Positions 51,007-61,753 are shown, counted from the first letter of the stretch. The stretch: DNA of 64,000 nt from Citrobacter freundii (GCA_003243445.1 QFQQ01000005.1:62001-126000), one strand, 5' to 3'. Numbers and translations are program-made. Notes: generated from the letters alone by a model not told the origin.

Positions 51007-52248
51007 TTACTGTTTCGCAGGTTTCAAAAACCTGCTGAGTCTGAAATGCCGGACTGTACCAGAACCCGTGAAAGCGATCCGCACGCCGACGATGCGGCCA
51101 ATCCCTTTTGGAAACTTGTCCCTGAAAACAGGGCTGTCATTCAGGCTGATATTGATCTCCCCGGAAGATGCGGCGCACATTAACTGGACGGGCCTGTTGA
51201 AGTCAACGCCAAAACCGGAAAGATTATGGGTGTTGCCGGCAATTGCACGATCGCCCAGCCGGAGCAGCAGATCCCCTACGCAACCCGGAGCGGACATCGG
51301 TATCCTGATCACGCCCCCGGTACCGAGCAGCATAACACTCGCTTCCCGGCACGGCGCGGAAACCCGGGTAAAAGTATTTTGCAGCAACACGGACAATTCA
51401 AAGTTTTCAGATGGAACTTCCATGTCCCTGCTTACACGTGAAAGAAGAAATATTGGGGGCTCATTCCGGTAGTCTTTGGGATCGATGTTCAGATCAGTTT
51501 CTTCAAGTCCCATCCGACCATCTTTCATATACAATTCCCTGGGCAGGTAAGCCGGGATCGGTTCCTTCTCAAGAACGCCGATCCAGTCGGATTCGATAAG
51601 AAGATCATGCTCTTTAACTACCGAATCATCCAATACCAGTTTGGCGCGGTAATATCCCGGCAGGTAATAAGTGCTGGCGTATTCGTGCCTGTTCTTATCG
51701 ACCCTGAACCTCCGTCTTTCATCCCAGTTCTGCTGAATGAAAATGCTGTCCGCATTGGATCCGCTGGCGTCATACTCAAATATGACAGTATTAGGTATAC
51801 CGCTGGTGACCGGCTTGCTTGAGAAAAGGATCTTGCTATACCGCAGGGTTTTTACGGATTGCTGCTGTAAGACAAAAGCGATCAGCGTCAATGCAGCAAT
51901 GGCAATGACTACCAGGAGCGGAATCCGATAATTCCTCTTTGTGACTTTCGGTTCTTCTGGCGTTACTGCTATTTCCTCTTCCTGCGAATGGCAAAAAGAT
52001 CTCCAGTTTGGAAAATCGGCAAACCTGGCTAGAGCATCCAATGTAGCAAGGTTTGGTGTGCTGTTATACCTGACTTTGCCCCAGATCCGCTTCAGGGTGC
52101 TGGCACTTAACAGTACTCCCGTCTTTTTAAAGATCTCTCCACTCAGGTTTTCAAAGTCCTGGGACTGCCAGTCATCACTTTTTCCCCAACCGATCCTGGT
52201 TTCTACCAGCGCCCTGTACTTTTCGATAAAAAATTGAACATCAGTCAT
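51007..52248 (-). CDS. Unknown membrane protein with N-terminal DNA-binding-like domain
   Basis: A 413-residue protein from ATG 52248 (MTDVQFFIEKYRALVETRIG). Residues 1-100 (NLSGEIFKKTGVLLSASTLK; YNSTPNLATLDALARFADFP) look like a small helical DNA-binding or adaptor domain common in Bacteroidota. One membrane helix follows (IPLLVVIAIAALTLIAFVL, about 125-143). The C-terminal 260 residues are beta-rich, probably periplasmic. It could relay an outside signal to the cytoplasm. The upstream GTG at 52257 is less likely. Confidence 0.7.
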   Translation of the reverse strand: MTDVQFFIEKYRALVETRIGWGKSDDWQSQDFENLSGEIFKKTGVLLSASTLKRIWGKVRYNSTPNLATLDALARFADFPNWRSFCHSQEEEIAVTPEEPKVTKRNYRIPLLVVIAIAALTLIAFVLQQQSVKTLRYSKILFSSKPVTSGIPNTVIFEYDASGSNADSIFIQQNWDERRRFRVDKNRHEYASTYYLPGYYRAKLVLDDSVVKEHDLLIESDWIGVLEKEPIPAYLPRELYMKDGRMGLEETDLNIDPKDYRNEPPIFLLSRVSRDMEVPSENFELSVLLQNTFTRVSAPCREASVMLLGTGGVIRIPMSAPGCVGDLLLRLGDRAIAGNTHNLSGFGVDFNRPVQLMCAASSGEINISLNDSPVFRDKFPKGIGRIVGVRIAFTGSGTVRHFRLSRFLKPAKQ

Positions 52249-52366
52249 GCTGCGCACCTGTTCATACTTGAATAGATTTGAACCTGCCGTGAATTTAAAC
52301 CCGTGAGAGTTTTATTTTCTTTCGTCTGCAATGATAACAATACAAAGTCAAAAACAACTTCTTCCA

Positions 52367-53035
52367 ATGAACCGATTTAACAAAACAGGCATTTGCCTGA
52401 TATTGCTTTGTTACACTTTCAGTGCCCTGGGGCAAAAGGCGATCCGAGTACCGCTGGAAAAAGAAAACCTGCGGACAATGAACCGGGAAATAGAGATCCT
52501 TTCCGATGAGCACAAAGGCAATGTGGTCCGGGCCAATGCGAAGGATAAACCGGGAGTGATATGGATCCATGGTCTGCATTTTAAAAGCGGTAGCATTGAA
52601 TTCGATGTGAAGGGTAAGGATGTGCTGCAGGAGAGCTTTGTGGGCATCGCTTTTCATGGAAGTAACGACAGCACCTATGAATCGGTCTACTTCAGGCCCT
52701 TTAATTTTAATGCGGAGGATAGTGCGAGAAAAGCACACGCTGTTCAGTATATGGCCCTGCCTGACTATGACTGGCCTTACTTAAGGGAAAACTTTCCCGG
52801 AAAATACGAAGCCCCGGTGAATTCCTTTATAGATCCCAATGATTGGTTTCATGTGAAGATCCTGGTAAGCGGCAAACTGATCCGGGTGTTCATTAATATG
52901 GACAAAACACCCTTGCTCGAGATCGCTCCATTGAAAAAAAAGCTTGACGGAAAAGTGGGCTTCTGGCTGGGCAATGGTTCGGACGGCGCTTTTTCCAACC
53001 TGGTAATCACAGGTGGCTTTTGGATCAGAGATTAA
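52367..53035 (+). CDS. Secreted lectin-like (DUF1080/LamG-type) protein
   Basis: A 222-residue protein from ATG 52367 (MNRFNKTGICLILLCYTFSALG), giving a clean signal peptide; the upstream ATG at 52331 is less likely. The mature part is a concanavalin-like sandwich: SGSIEFDVKGKDVLQESFVG, YFRPFNFNAEDSARKAHAVQ, NDWFHVKILVSGKLIRVFIN and KVGFWLGNGSDGAFSNLVIT. Related DUF1080 domains bind or process sugars. It is divergent from the membrane protein gene. Confidence 0.75.
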   Translation: MNRFNKTGICLILLCYTFSALGQKAIRVPLEKENLRTMNREIEILSDEHKGNVVRANAKDKPGVIWIHGLHFKSGSIEFDVKGKDVLQESFVGIAFHGSNDSTYESVYFRPFNFNAEDSARKAHAVQYMALPDYDWPYLRENFPGKYEAPVNSFIDPNDWFHVKILVSGKLIRVFINMDKTPLLEIAPLKKKLDGKVGFWLGNGSDGAFSNLVITGGFWIRD

Positions 53036-53623
53036 GAGTAAATACGGTTCCAACAACCATTAATCATCATTGTATCCCTGACGAACTTATACTAAGCTTG
53101 TTGAAGGCATTCCCAATAATTTTTGGGACGACTAAGCATTTTCTCCTCCTGTTTCAGCTCAATAATGTCTTGGATAAATGATCAATCCAACAGCCTGTTA
53201 TACCCCTAAAATATCCGGTGGCCATCGCACAACAATAAAGCTATAACTATCAAGCTGACAAATTTTCCCAAAACATGTAACCTGCCAGTAATTATTGTGT
53301 CTTATGATCAGGCGAAAAGGTTATGTGCGGAAGAAAAGCGGACCATCGTACGCATTTGTCAGCGGATATTCCTGCCCATCATTTCGCACAGTGAACTTTA
53401 TAGCTATCATCAGATGAAATGTTGATTGCCGGTCATCAACTTTTTCTTTATTTAAAAAGAAGTAGCAGGCTTTAACTCGCTAAATAACTTTTTCAGGGAA
53501 GGTATATACCGGACCAGGCTGGTGATGAACGGATCCCTATTAAATGAATAGATTGATGGTTTGGTATAAACCAACGAGGAAATATTAACAACAATAAGTA
53601 CATAAGAACAAAATGATCTTAAC
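53036..53623. other. Intergenic, one small hairpin
   Basis: 588 bp without a gene. TCCCAA (53111-53116) and TTGGGA (53123-53128) form a 6-bp stem 76 bp after the lectin-like gene, a weak terminator candidate. Nothing else was recognised. Confidence 0.4.
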
Positions 53624-54829
53624 ATGAAAGAAAAGCTGCTACTTGGCTATTTACTTTTGCTCTTTGCACCTGTTTCAGGGATAGCTCAGCAACTATTGAA
53701 TTTAGATACGGAGATTACTGACACCGTAAAGTCCCGGATCCTTAACAGCGGACAACAAATTGTCGTCAGGCTGCCCAAAAATTATAATAAAAACGCCACC
53801 CGGTATCCTGTGATCTATTACTTCGATGCACAAGACCAGGGCCTTGGCAACCTGGTAGCTGTCAATGTTGATCGGTTGACGTGGACAAAGGATATCCCAG
53901 AGGTCATCACCGTAGGTATCCTGCAATGGGACAGATCCCATCTTAGCATAGAACGTATGGGAGAGAAGGCCAACAACTTCCTTAACTATCTCAATGCCGA
54001 ACTGATCCCCTACATCAACAAGAAATACCGAACCGAAGATTACCGGATATTTATTGGACACTCCCTGGGCGGACAGTTTGTTACCTATGGAATGACGAGA
54101 TACCCGCAACTGTTTAATGGTGTGGTTGCCATCAGCCCGGCGTTATCTTATGCAGCTTCAGAAAAATGGTTCCAGAGATTGACATTAAAAGCTATGGGCG
54201 AGTTCAGGAAAACTAAACTTAGCAGACCCATCCGGTATTTCTTCTGCGTAGGGAATTCAGGGTTCCAGGATAGTGAATTCAAAACGGGAGCCTTTGAGTT
54301 GAACACACTCCTGGAAAATAGTGAACAGCAGAATTTCTTTTGGAACTTCCAGTATCTGGACAATTTTTCCCATAGTAACACTCCGAATGCTGGTATCTCT
54401 ATGGGCCTGCTCCACATTTTTCACGATTGGCAATTTCCGGAAATCACCGCGGCAGGTATTCTTGTCGATAATAAAGGTGATGCATTGAAAGAACTATCCA
54501 GGCAGGAACAAAAAATCAGGGAAAGTTATCAGGTAGACCTGCCGATTCCCAAACAGTTCTATTGGTATTTCGCCAGGCACTGCATCGAAAAAGGCAAACT
54601 GGCCGATGCCAGAGTGATCATCGACAAGTTCATCCAAAGAGATCCGGCTGATCCCATGCCCTATAAGACGATGGGCGATCTGATGGAAGCCAACAAGGAT
54701 TATAGCCAATCGATCAGGTATTATGAAATCGCGCTGACTAAACTTGCAAAAGAGGACAAAGCGTATAAAGAATATAGCGAGAAGATCATGGAACTCAGGA
54801 AGCGTCTCGGGCAACCAGATAAAAATTAA
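53624..54829 (+). CDS. Secreted esterase with TPR-like tail
   Basis: A 401-residue protein with a signal peptide (MKEKLLLGYLLLLFAPVSGIAQ, in part). The alpha/beta hydrolase of the putative esterase (Fes/IroE-like) family shows VIYYFDAQDQGLGNLVAVN and the nucleophile elbow FIGHSLGGQFVTYG. The last 100 residues hold TPR-like helices (DPADPMPYKTMGDLMEANKD; YSQSIRYYEIALTKLAKEDK). Probably hydrolyses an ester in the periplasm. Confidence 0.85.
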   Translation: MKEKLLLGYLLLLFAPVSGIAQQLLNLDTEITDTVKSRILNSGQQIVVRLPKNYNKNATRYPVIYYFDAQDQGLGNLVAVNVDRLTWTKDIPEVITVGILQWDRSHLSIERMGEKANNFLNYLNAELIPYINKKYRTEDYRIFIGHSLGGQFVTYGMTRYPQLFNGVVAISPALSYAASEKWFQRLTLKAMGEFRKTKLSRPIRYFFCVGNSGFQDSEFKTGAFELNTLLENSEQQNFFWNFQYLDNFSHSNTPNAGISMGLLHIFHDWQFPEITAAGILVDNKGDALKELSRQEQKIRESYQVDLPIPKQFYWYFARHCIEKGKLADARVIIDKFIQRDPADPMPYKTMGDLMEANKDYSQSIRYYEIALTKLAKEDKAYKEYSEKIMELRKRLGQPDKN

Positions 54830-54837
54830 CACCGTAA

Positions 54838-55002
54838 AAGTTTACTCGCTGGGATCGGGAGATCAACCGGCAGATGAAGGAGTGCTTCCTACGGCGGGCG
54901 GGAACTGCCGAACTGACCGGCCTGCGCATAATGCGATATTGGCACCAGTACAGGCAGGTAACAATCAGATCGCAGATGCCGCCTAATGATACGCACATGT
55001 AA
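54838..55002 (+). pseudogene. Possible C-terminal gene remnant
   Basis: An open frame without a start reads WDREINRQMKECFLRRAGTA then ELTGLRIMRYWHQYRQVTIR and ends in TAA. Composition is protein-like but no family or start is evident; it could be chance. Confidence 0.25.
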
Positions 55003-55044
55003 ACGTTGCAATATCTTTACTGACTATAACCAAACAGTACAGCG

Positions 55045-55395
55045 ATGCCTTACGATACCCAATTGGCCGACCGGATCCGGGAATACCTTGCAGACCTTCC
55101 CGGGCTGGACATCGAGGAAAAAGAGATGTTCCGCGGCCTCACCTTTATGGTGAACGGAAAGATGTGCGTAAGTGTGAGCAGAGATGAAATGATGGTGCGT
55201 TTCGATCCGGCACTACAGGCCGGTTTGGCAGACAGGAATGGTTTCAGGGAAATGCGGATGAAGAACAGGATCTATAATGGTTACGGTTATATCAGTCCTG
55301 ATGTTATCCGCGGCAAAAAAGAATTTGAATTCTGGATGAAGCAATGTCTTGACTTTAATCCCAAAGCCAAAGCCAGTAAAGCCCGCAAAAAATGA
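55045..55395 (+). CDS. TfoX N-terminal domain protein
   Basis: A 116-residue single-domain protein: DTQLADRIREYLADLPGLDI, MFRGLTFMVNGKMCVSVSRD and MKNRIYNGYGYISPDVIRGK match the TfoX/Sxy N-terminal domain. The C-terminal competence domain is absent, as in many Bacteroidota stand-alone forms. The basic tail (KAKASKARKK) may bind nucleic acid. Role unknown. Confidence 0.88.
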   Translation: MPYDTQLADRIREYLADLPGLDIEEKEMFRGLTFMVNGKMCVSVSRDEMMVRFDPALQAGLADRNGFREMRMKNRIYNGYGYISPDVIRGKKEFEFWMKQCLDFNPKAKASKARKK

Positions 55396-55411
55396 ACCGG
55401 GGAACATTCCG

Positions 55412-56284
55412 TTACACCACATTTAGTTTCTTATATCCTCCCGGCGTTACTCCCGTGATCTTTTTAAATATTTTGGAGAAATAATACACGTTATCAAAAC
55501 CAGTCTCTCCTGCAATAGAAGTGAATGACTGGTTAGTGGTAGCAATAAGGTATTGCGCACGTTCTATCCGTTTTTCCTGGATATACACCACGGGCCGTAC
55601 GCCTGTGTGTTTATAGAACAATCGTGAAAAATAGTGGGGATGAAGGTTGGCTCTTTTGGCCAATAAATCGACAGTGATCAGTTCTTTCAGATTCATTTGT
55701 ATGAAGCTGATCGCTTCCATAATACCCGGTGGTATTGTATAGGTTGTCTGTGATATAAACTCATCCGAATACATGAAGCGGGATAAGAGCTGCATGATGA
55801 TCCCCTGTGTTTCTATAAACACCGGCGCGCTTACCAGGTTATTCAATTCCTGGTAGCTTTTCAGGTAATCATTCTTTTCATATACGCGTGGATTATCAGA
55901 CCTGTTGATGCCCCGGCCCGGGTTGATCTCCAGCAATCGCTTGAAATTGGCAATATCACCGTTACCTGCGGCAACTTTCAGCACCTTTCTGTTATGCTGG
56001 AACAAAGACATTCCTTCGGAACTCTCTTCAAAAAAATGCAGAAAGTACTGGCTCATGTATGTATCGCAGCGCAGATTGCAAACAGTAAAACTCGGCACAA
56101 TATACAGATAGCCCGGCTCAAGGCTAATGGTTTCATTACTGCTCATGATGTATCCTTCGCCATCATCGATATAATAAATGCGGAAGTAAGGACTGAGCAC
56201 ATTGGTATAGTTCCATTTTTTGTCAAGCTTCACATAGTTGACATGCAATAGCGGGAAGAAAGGTTTCAGCAGTTTTATGCCCAT
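55412..56284 (-). CDS. AraC family regulator, likely controls the glycan locus
   Basis: A 290-residue regulator: N-terminal cupin-like sensor (ETISLEPGYLYIVPSFTVCN) and a C-terminal AraC domain (LAKRANLHPHYFSRLFYKHT and FTSIAGETGFDNVYYFSKIF). It is divergent from the SusC gene across 720 bp, the position of a local regulator. Its ligand is probably a sugar released by the locus; this is inference. Confidence 0.88.
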   Translation of the reverse strand: MGIKLLKPFFPLLHVNYVKLDKKWNYTNVLSPYFRIYYIDDGEGYIMSSNETISLEPGYLYIVPSFTVCNLRCDTYMSQYFLHFFEESSEGMSLFQHNRKVLKVAAGNGDIANFKRLLEINPGRGINRSDNPRVYEKNDYLKSYQELNNLVSAPVFIETQGIIMQLLSRFMYSDEFISQTTYTIPPGIMEAISFIQMNLKELITVDLLAKRANLHPHYFSRLFYKHTGVRPVVYIQEKRIERAQYLIATTNQSFTSIAGETGFDNVYYFSKIFKKITGVTPGGYKKLNVV

Positions 56285-57004
56285 AGACAGGTTTTAGCAA
56301 GTTCGTTCAGGCACAGATGTATTATCGGAAAGTATGTGTACGCGCCGGGTCATTCTCTGAAATGTATAAACTGTCATTCGTCTTTTTAATTTAATGGCTC
56401 AGGCGGCAAACTAACTAAAAAATGTATTCCACCTCAAACTGCGAAATTTATATTCAACTTTTTGAACATCAAATCCTTGGGAAGTAGTCATATAAGGAGT
56501 ATATGGCCTGCCCTGACCCGAACGCCCGTTTTTGCAACCGGTCTTCACCTGGTTTGGCTTACGCGAGGTCTGTTTTGTATAAAAGAAAGTCTTTTAAGGA
56601 TAAACGCAGGCCTGTTGTTAAATCTATTTTTGTTTTGATCTGAAACGATTGCCAGGTTTGTTGCTTTATAAAATCATTCCGTATGAAACAGTCCTTTTTT
56701 TTATCAGGCAGTATGATTGAACCTGCGGACTGCTGTTCAATCATTGACCGAATGACTTCACGGATCATATTCGTTCGGGAACCTGATCCTCACCATTACC
56801 AGATCAGTTCGCTGTATACACATAATAATAATGCAAGCGAACCCGCCGGTGGAGCAGAGCCGGAATCAATGCAACGAAACAGCAGCGCCCGTTCCCGAAA
56901 ACGTGCGGATGAGATGACAGATAATGTTTGCCTGTTATAATGAAGACTCCACCAGTTTCCCAGCCATATCTCTAACAACCCAATAATAACCAAATTGATT
57001 GCTT
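56285..57004. other. Leader region between AraC regulator and SusC gene
   Basis: 720 bp. A TATTTTTG sequence at 56625-56632 matches a -7 element but lacks a good -33 partner. An 85-codon frame (56683-56940) has no family features and is probably non-coding. The region must hold both divergent promoters. Confidence 0.4.
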
Positions 57005-60000
57005 ATGTTTAGTCTCCAAGCTGCAATTCCCAGGAAGGGGATCATATTTATCTTATTGCTGCTGTCTCCTTTTATTCTTCTCGCGCAAAGTATGGTGCGT
57101 GGAAAAATAACGGACGATAAAGGTCAGCCCGCAGCCGGTATCACTGTTACCGTTAAAGGAACCAACCGTTCTATAGCTTCCGGTAACGACGGAAGTTTTT
57201 CCATTGATGCAAAAAAAGGCGATGTACTTGTGTTCACTGGTGTATCACTGGAGCAGAAGGAATTGAGTGTGGGTGATGCCGTTTTTTATGAAGTGAGTAT
57301 GACCAGTGCCACCACCACGCTGAATGATGTAGTAGTTGTTGGTTATGGCCGCAGTACTAAAAAGAATTTGTCCAGCGCCGTAACATCGGTTCGCCCTGAA
57401 GAATTGAACAGGGGAGCGATCGGTGATGTCGGTCAGCTGTTGCAAGGCAAGGTTGCCGGTCTGAATGTGACTGCCAGCGGTGATCCTAACCGTCCGGCCG
57501 CTGTGATCCTTCGTGGCGCATCTACTGTCAACAGCCCCGGGGGACCGTTCTATGTAATCGATGGTGTGCCTGGTGCGGATATTGCCGTTGTTGCTCCCGA
57601 TGATATTGCTTCTATTGATGTATTGAAAGATGCAGCCGCTACTGCTATCTATGGTAACAGGGCCGCGAATGGTGTGATCATGATCACTACCAAACGCGGT
57701 AAAAAAGGTGCAGTCCAAACTTCTTACAGTGGTTATGCAGGCATTGAAAAAGTAAGCAACCGTCTTGATCTGATGGATGCTGCCCAGCACCGTGCATTCC
57801 TTGCGGCGAATAACAGCGCCTACAATCCTATCGATGACGGTGGCGCGAACGTGAATACAGACTGGCAGAAAGTGATCCAGCGCAACAGTGCCGTTTCCCA
57901 TAATCATAACCTGGCCCTCAGCGGTGGAGGCGAACATGGTACCTACAGCGCAAGCCTGAACTATTTTGAAAAAGAAGGTATCCTCATGAGGAGCCGTCTG
58001 CGCAGGCTCATCGGCCGGTTGAGTGTGGAGCAATACGCCCTGAATGATAAGGTCAAATTCTCACTGAATATTGCCAACTCGAGAAGCAATGCCAACTATG
58101 TTCCTTTACAGAATGTGGTACTGCTGCAGGCCGCAAAACATCTTCCGGTGAACAATGTGAAGAATGCTGACGGTACTTACTTTGAGAATCTCAGCATCCC
58201 GGGTTATTACAACCCGCTTGCGCTGGTAGATAACGCACAGGATGACACAAAATACAATACGCTTACGGCCAATTTTGGAACAGAAGTAAAGCTCCCTTTT
58301 AATCTGACCTTTAATACAAGCGTTTCCTATCAGAATACAAATGCGCTGCACGGCGAATATTACAGCCGTTATTATGGGCAGTATCCAACTTCCGGTTTCT
58401 ATAACAATCCTGATCCCGGGATCGGCGTGATCCATACGCTCATTGGAAATCTGTTCGGCGTTAATGGTTCTGCATTCAGAAGCTCTTATCAAACTTCTTT
58501 CACCACGCTGGAATCATTTCTGACCTGGAATAAAAATTTCGGCAAGCACTCACTGAATGCAGTAGTAGGTTATGCTTACCAGCAGAACATCAACGGTGAT
58601 GGATTCCGGGCTTCGTCTACCAATTTTTTAAATGACTATGTAGGTTATCAGAACCTGGCACTGGGTAATCCCTATGCCATTCCCAGCTATCGTATCGATC
58701 TTGGTCCAACCGGGGTATACAGCAAAACAAGGTTGATCTCCGATTTTGCCCGTGTCAATTACATCTTTAACAACAAATACATCCTTCAGGGATCGGTGAG
58801 AAGAGATGGTAGCTCTGTATTTGGTGCGAATCACCGCTGGGGTTACTTTCCTTCCGCGTCTCTCGCATGGCGTGTTACCGGGGAGAATTTCATGGCGCAT
58901 CAGCAGGTGTTCAGTGACCTGAAACTTCGCGTGAGCTATGGTATTACCGGTAATTCCTCCGGCGTTGGCGCATATAATAGTCAACTGATCTACGGTCTCA
59001 GCGGCACTTATTACAATGCCGGTGTGTTTGACAATGCCATCGTTCCGGCACAGGCAAACAATCCCGATCTTCAGTGGGAAGAACTCTCCACCGTCAATGC
59101 CGGTGCTGACTTTGCGCTGTTGAACAACAGGCTGACAGGTTCACTCGACTGGTATAAAAAACGCACAACGAATATGCTTTTCGGTGTGTCTGTTTCATCT
59201 TCCATTGTTCCGGGTGGATATATCATCGTAAATGGTGGCAGCCTGGAGAATTCTGGTGTGGAGCTTTCACTGAATTACTCCGCGGTGAAAACAAAAGATT
59301 TCAGCTGGACCACCAGCTTCAATCTTTCACACAATAAGAATGAAGTGACGAGTTTGTCCAACCCATATACCATGGGAGACTCTACCCGTTATTCTTCTCC
59401 GGAAGGAGCTGGTCAGTCAGGTGCCACCCTGCAGATCCTGAAAGTGGGTAAGCCGATCGGTCAGTTCTTCACGCTGAGCTATGCAGGCAAAGATGATAAT
59501 GGTATTTCACAGTTCAACAAACGCGATGGAACAAAGACTACCGGCACTGATCTTCCATTGGGTGGAACGGATTACTGGTACGCCGGCAGTCCCCAGCCAA
59601 AACTGATGATGGGTTGGAGCAACAATCTTCGTTATAAGAACTGGGACCTGAACTTCTTCTTCCGTTCAGTGCTGGGGCATAAACTGTTCAACGCTACACG
59701 GGCGGATCTTTCTTATGTAACTGCTGCCTCAGTGAATAACATCCTGGTATCTGCCAATGGTGATAAGGTTGCTGATATCAAGAACTCTTACTATTCTGAC
59801 CGCTATATCGAATCAGGCAGCTTTGTTCGCCTCGATAACGCAACCGTGTCTTATACATTTGCGAAACCGGTGAAAGGCATCAATAGTCTACGGGTATATG
59901 TGACAGGCAACAACCTGTTAATGATCACTGGTTATTCAGGGATCGATCCGGAGATCAACCAGGGCGGCATTGCTCCGGGTATCGACTACAACAATTTCTT

Positions 60001-60046
60001 CCCGAGAACACGCACGTTCCTGTTTGGCGTAAACCTGTCTTTATAA
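57005..60046 (+). CDS. SusC/RagA TonB-linked outer-membrane transporter
   Basis: A 1013-residue protein from ATG 57005 with a signal sequence (IFILLLLSPFILLAQS). A carboxypeptidase-regulatory-like domain follows (VRGKITDDKGQPAAGITVTV), then the TonB-box-like LNDVVVVGYG. The plug shows LQGKVAGLNVTASGDPNRPA, ILRGASTVNSPGGPFYVIDG and DAAATAIYGNRAANGVIMIT. A 22-strand barrel ends in RTFLFGVNLSL. It imports oligosaccharides with the SusD partner, 20 bp downstream. No N-terminal sigma-regulator signalling extension is present, fitting AraC control. Confidence 0.95.
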   Translation: MFSLQAAIPRKGIIFILLLLSPFILLAQSMVRGKITDDKGQPAAGITVTVKGTNRSIASGNDGSFSIDAKKGDVLVFTGVSLEQKELSVGDAVFYEVSMTSATTTLNDVVVVGYGRSTKKNLSSAVTSVRPEELNRGAIGDVGQLLQGKVAGLNVTASGDPNRPAAVILRGASTVNSPGGPFYVIDGVPGADIAVVAPDDIASIDVLKDAAATAIYGNRAANGVIMITTKRGKKGAVQTSYSGYAGIEKVSNRLDLMDAAQHRAFLAANNSAYNPIDDGGANVNTDWQKVIQRNSAVSHNHNLALSGGGEHGTYSASLNYFEKEGILMRSRLRRLIGRLSVEQYALNDKVKFSLNIANSRSNANYVPLQNVVLLQAAKHLPVNNVKNADGTYFENLSIPGYYNPLALVDNAQDDTKYNTLTANFGTEVKLPFNLTFNTSVSYQNTNALHGEYYSRYYGQYPTSGFYNNPDPGIGVIHTLIGNLFGVNGSAFRSSYQTSFTTLESFLTWNKNFGKHSLNAVVGYAYQQNINGDGFRASSTNFLNDYVGYQNLALGNPYAIPSYRIDLGPTGVYSKTRLISDFARVNYIFNNKYILQGSVRRDGSSVFGANHRWGYFPSASLAWRVTGENFMAHQQVFSDLKLRVSYGITGNSSGVGAYNSQLIYGLSGTYYNAGVFDNAIVPAQANNPDLQWEELSTVNAGADFALLNNRLTGSLDWYKKRTTNMLFGVSVSSSIVPGGYIIVNGGSLENSGVELSLNYSAVKTKDFSWTTSFNLSHNKNEVTSLSNPYTMGDSTRYSSPEGAGQSGATLQILKVGKPIGQFFTLSYAGKDDNGISQFNKRDGTKTTGTDLPLGGTDYWYAGSPQPKLMMGWSNNLRYKNWDLNFFFRSVLGHKLFNATRADLSYVTAASVNNILVSANGDKVADIKNSYYSDRYIESGSFVRLDNATVSYTFAKPVKGINSLRVYVTGNNLLMITGYSGIDPEINQGGIAPGIDYNNFFPRTRTFLFGVNLSL

Positions 60047-60066
60047 TCACCTAACAATTGCAAAAC

Positions 60067-61740
60067 ATGAAAAAGCTAACAATAAATATCCTGGCTCTCA
60101 TTACAGCCGCGGCTGGTTTGACCTCTTGTCACAAGCTGGATGTGGAAGCCACTACTGAACTGACCAGTGCCACTTTCCCAAAAAGCCAGGCCGACTTCAA
60201 TGCATTAATGGGAACTGTGTACACGACTTACAGAAATGATTATTCCACTAACCATTTTTTCATCTCCGAACATACAACGGATGCGGCAGTGCTGCCATTC
60301 TATGGAACGGACTGGGTGGATGGCAACAGTTTTGAAAGACTGCACCGCCACACCTGGACGCCGGATCATGGACATATCGATTATGAATGGTACTACCTCT
60401 CCAACCTGATCGGAAACACCAACCAGGTATTGTACCTGCTCAAAGGTGCGGATGATGGGGATGTGAAGAATGCCAGCATTGCTGAAATGCGGACCATGCG
60501 GGCGTTGTTTTATTTTTATATGATGGATGAATTCGGCGGTGTGCCACTGGATACGGCTTATGGTGATATTACGCTCAAAGAAAGAGCCAGCCGTGCACAG
60601 GTATTCGATTTTGTGGAGAAAGAACTGAGGGCAAGTATTCCCTTTCTAAAGACGGCTTCCGGGGTTGCGACCTATGGTAAACCCAATCGTTATATGGCAT
60701 TCTCATTGCTCGCAAAACTTTATCTGAATGCGCCTGTGTATATTAATACACCGAAATATGCAGAGACCATTGCTGCCTGTGACAGTGTGATCAATGCCGG
60801 TGGTGGAACGCAATACCAGTTGGAGTCCAGGGCGACCTATCTCAATATGTTCTCTCCAACGAACGGACCTTCCTACAAGGAATTCATCTTTGCGATCCCG
60901 TTTGATCCGACCACATCCAATGGATACCTGCTGCATGCACGGTATGATCTCAACCGTAATCTTGGAATGAAATACCGTTATTCAGGATCTACTATGGGAA
61001 ACAATGTTGATCCGATCGTGAATTTTACAACGGGTAACGGCCTGGTGAATAACCGCCCAAGCGGACCGCGTTGCACTACCGATGAATTCTACGCTTACTT
61101 CAATGATCCAAACGATATCCGGAACAATCAATGGCTGACCGGCCTGCAATACTGGAATACCGGAAATCCGATCATGGTCCGTACCACCAATCTTGGCTAC
61201 AACCAGTTCTATACCGGTGCAAACCCTGGTCAGGCATTTACCTATCAATTAAATCTTACTCCGCTTGGAAGCGGAACAAGGTTTGGTCCTACGTCTTATG
61301 ATCTCGGAAAAGATGAACTGGCCTGGAATACCGGTTACCGCAATATCAAGTTCTCTCCTGATCCGAACTCTATCAATCGTAATCAGAATAATGATGCTCC
61401 TGTGTTCCGCTTATCAGATATCATCCTGATGAAAGCGGAAGCGCTTCTCAGAAGTGATCCGGCCAACCTTACTGCTGCATTGGTACTGGTCAATTCTCTC
61501 AGAGCGGTTCGTACTACAACGGCTCCGCTGATAACACTTACGCTGGATGATATTTTTGCAGAACGTACGCGCGAGATGTCATGGGAAACCTGGCACCGCA
61601 ATGATATGATCCGCTTCGGAAAGTTTGAGAACACCTGGGGGCTGAATAAAACAAATACAGATACCTATCGCCGGATCTTCCCGGTGCCAACTGGTGCAAG
61701 GCAGAAGAATCCGAAATTGTCGCAGAATCCGGGTTACTGA
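60067..61740 (+). CDS. SusD/RagB surface glycan-binding lipoprotein
   Basis: A 557-residue lipoprotein from ATG 60067 (MKKLTINILALITAAAGLTSC), lipobox LTSC; a TTG at 60058 is not needed. SusD landmarks: AEMRTMRALFYFYMMDEFGG, NRYMAFSLLAKLYLNAPVYI, DIILMKAEALLRSDP and IFAERTREMSWETWHRNDMI near the C-terminus. It binds glycan at the cell surface and lids the SusC barrel. The gene is followed by a strong hairpin. Confidence 0.95.
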   Translation: MKKLTINILALITAAAGLTSCHKLDVEATTELTSATFPKSQADFNALMGTVYTTYRNDYSTNHFFISEHTTDAAVLPFYGTDWVDGNSFERLHRHTWTPDHGHIDYEWYYLSNLIGNTNQVLYLLKGADDGDVKNASIAEMRTMRALFYFYMMDEFGGVPLDTAYGDITLKERASRAQVFDFVEKELRASIPFLKTASGVATYGKPNRYMAFSLLAKLYLNAPVYINTPKYAETIAACDSVINAGGGTQYQLESRATYLNMFSPTNGPSYKEFIFAIPFDPTTSNGYLLHARYDLNRNLGMKYRYSGSTMGNNVDPIVNFTTGNGLVNNRPSGPRCTTDEFYAYFNDPNDIRNNQWLTGLQYWNTGNPIMVRTTNLGYNQFYTGANPGQAFTYQLNLTPLGSGTRFGPTSYDLGKDELAWNTGYRNIKFSPDPNSINRNQNNDAPVFRLSDIILMKAEALLRSDPANLTAALVLVNSLRAVRTTTAPLITLTLDDIFAERTREMSWETWHRNDMIRFGKFENTWGLNKTNTDTYRRIFPVPTGARQKNPKLSQNPGY

Positions 61741-61753
61741 TGACATTGATTGG

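Noticed and set aside
56683..56940. 85-codon frame upstream of SusC
   Set aside because: Low-complexity, no conserved pattern; more likely part of the regulatory leader.
57245..58033. 262-residue minus-strand frame inside the SusC gene
   Set aside because: Antisense shadow; the SusC frame is strongly conserved on the other strand.
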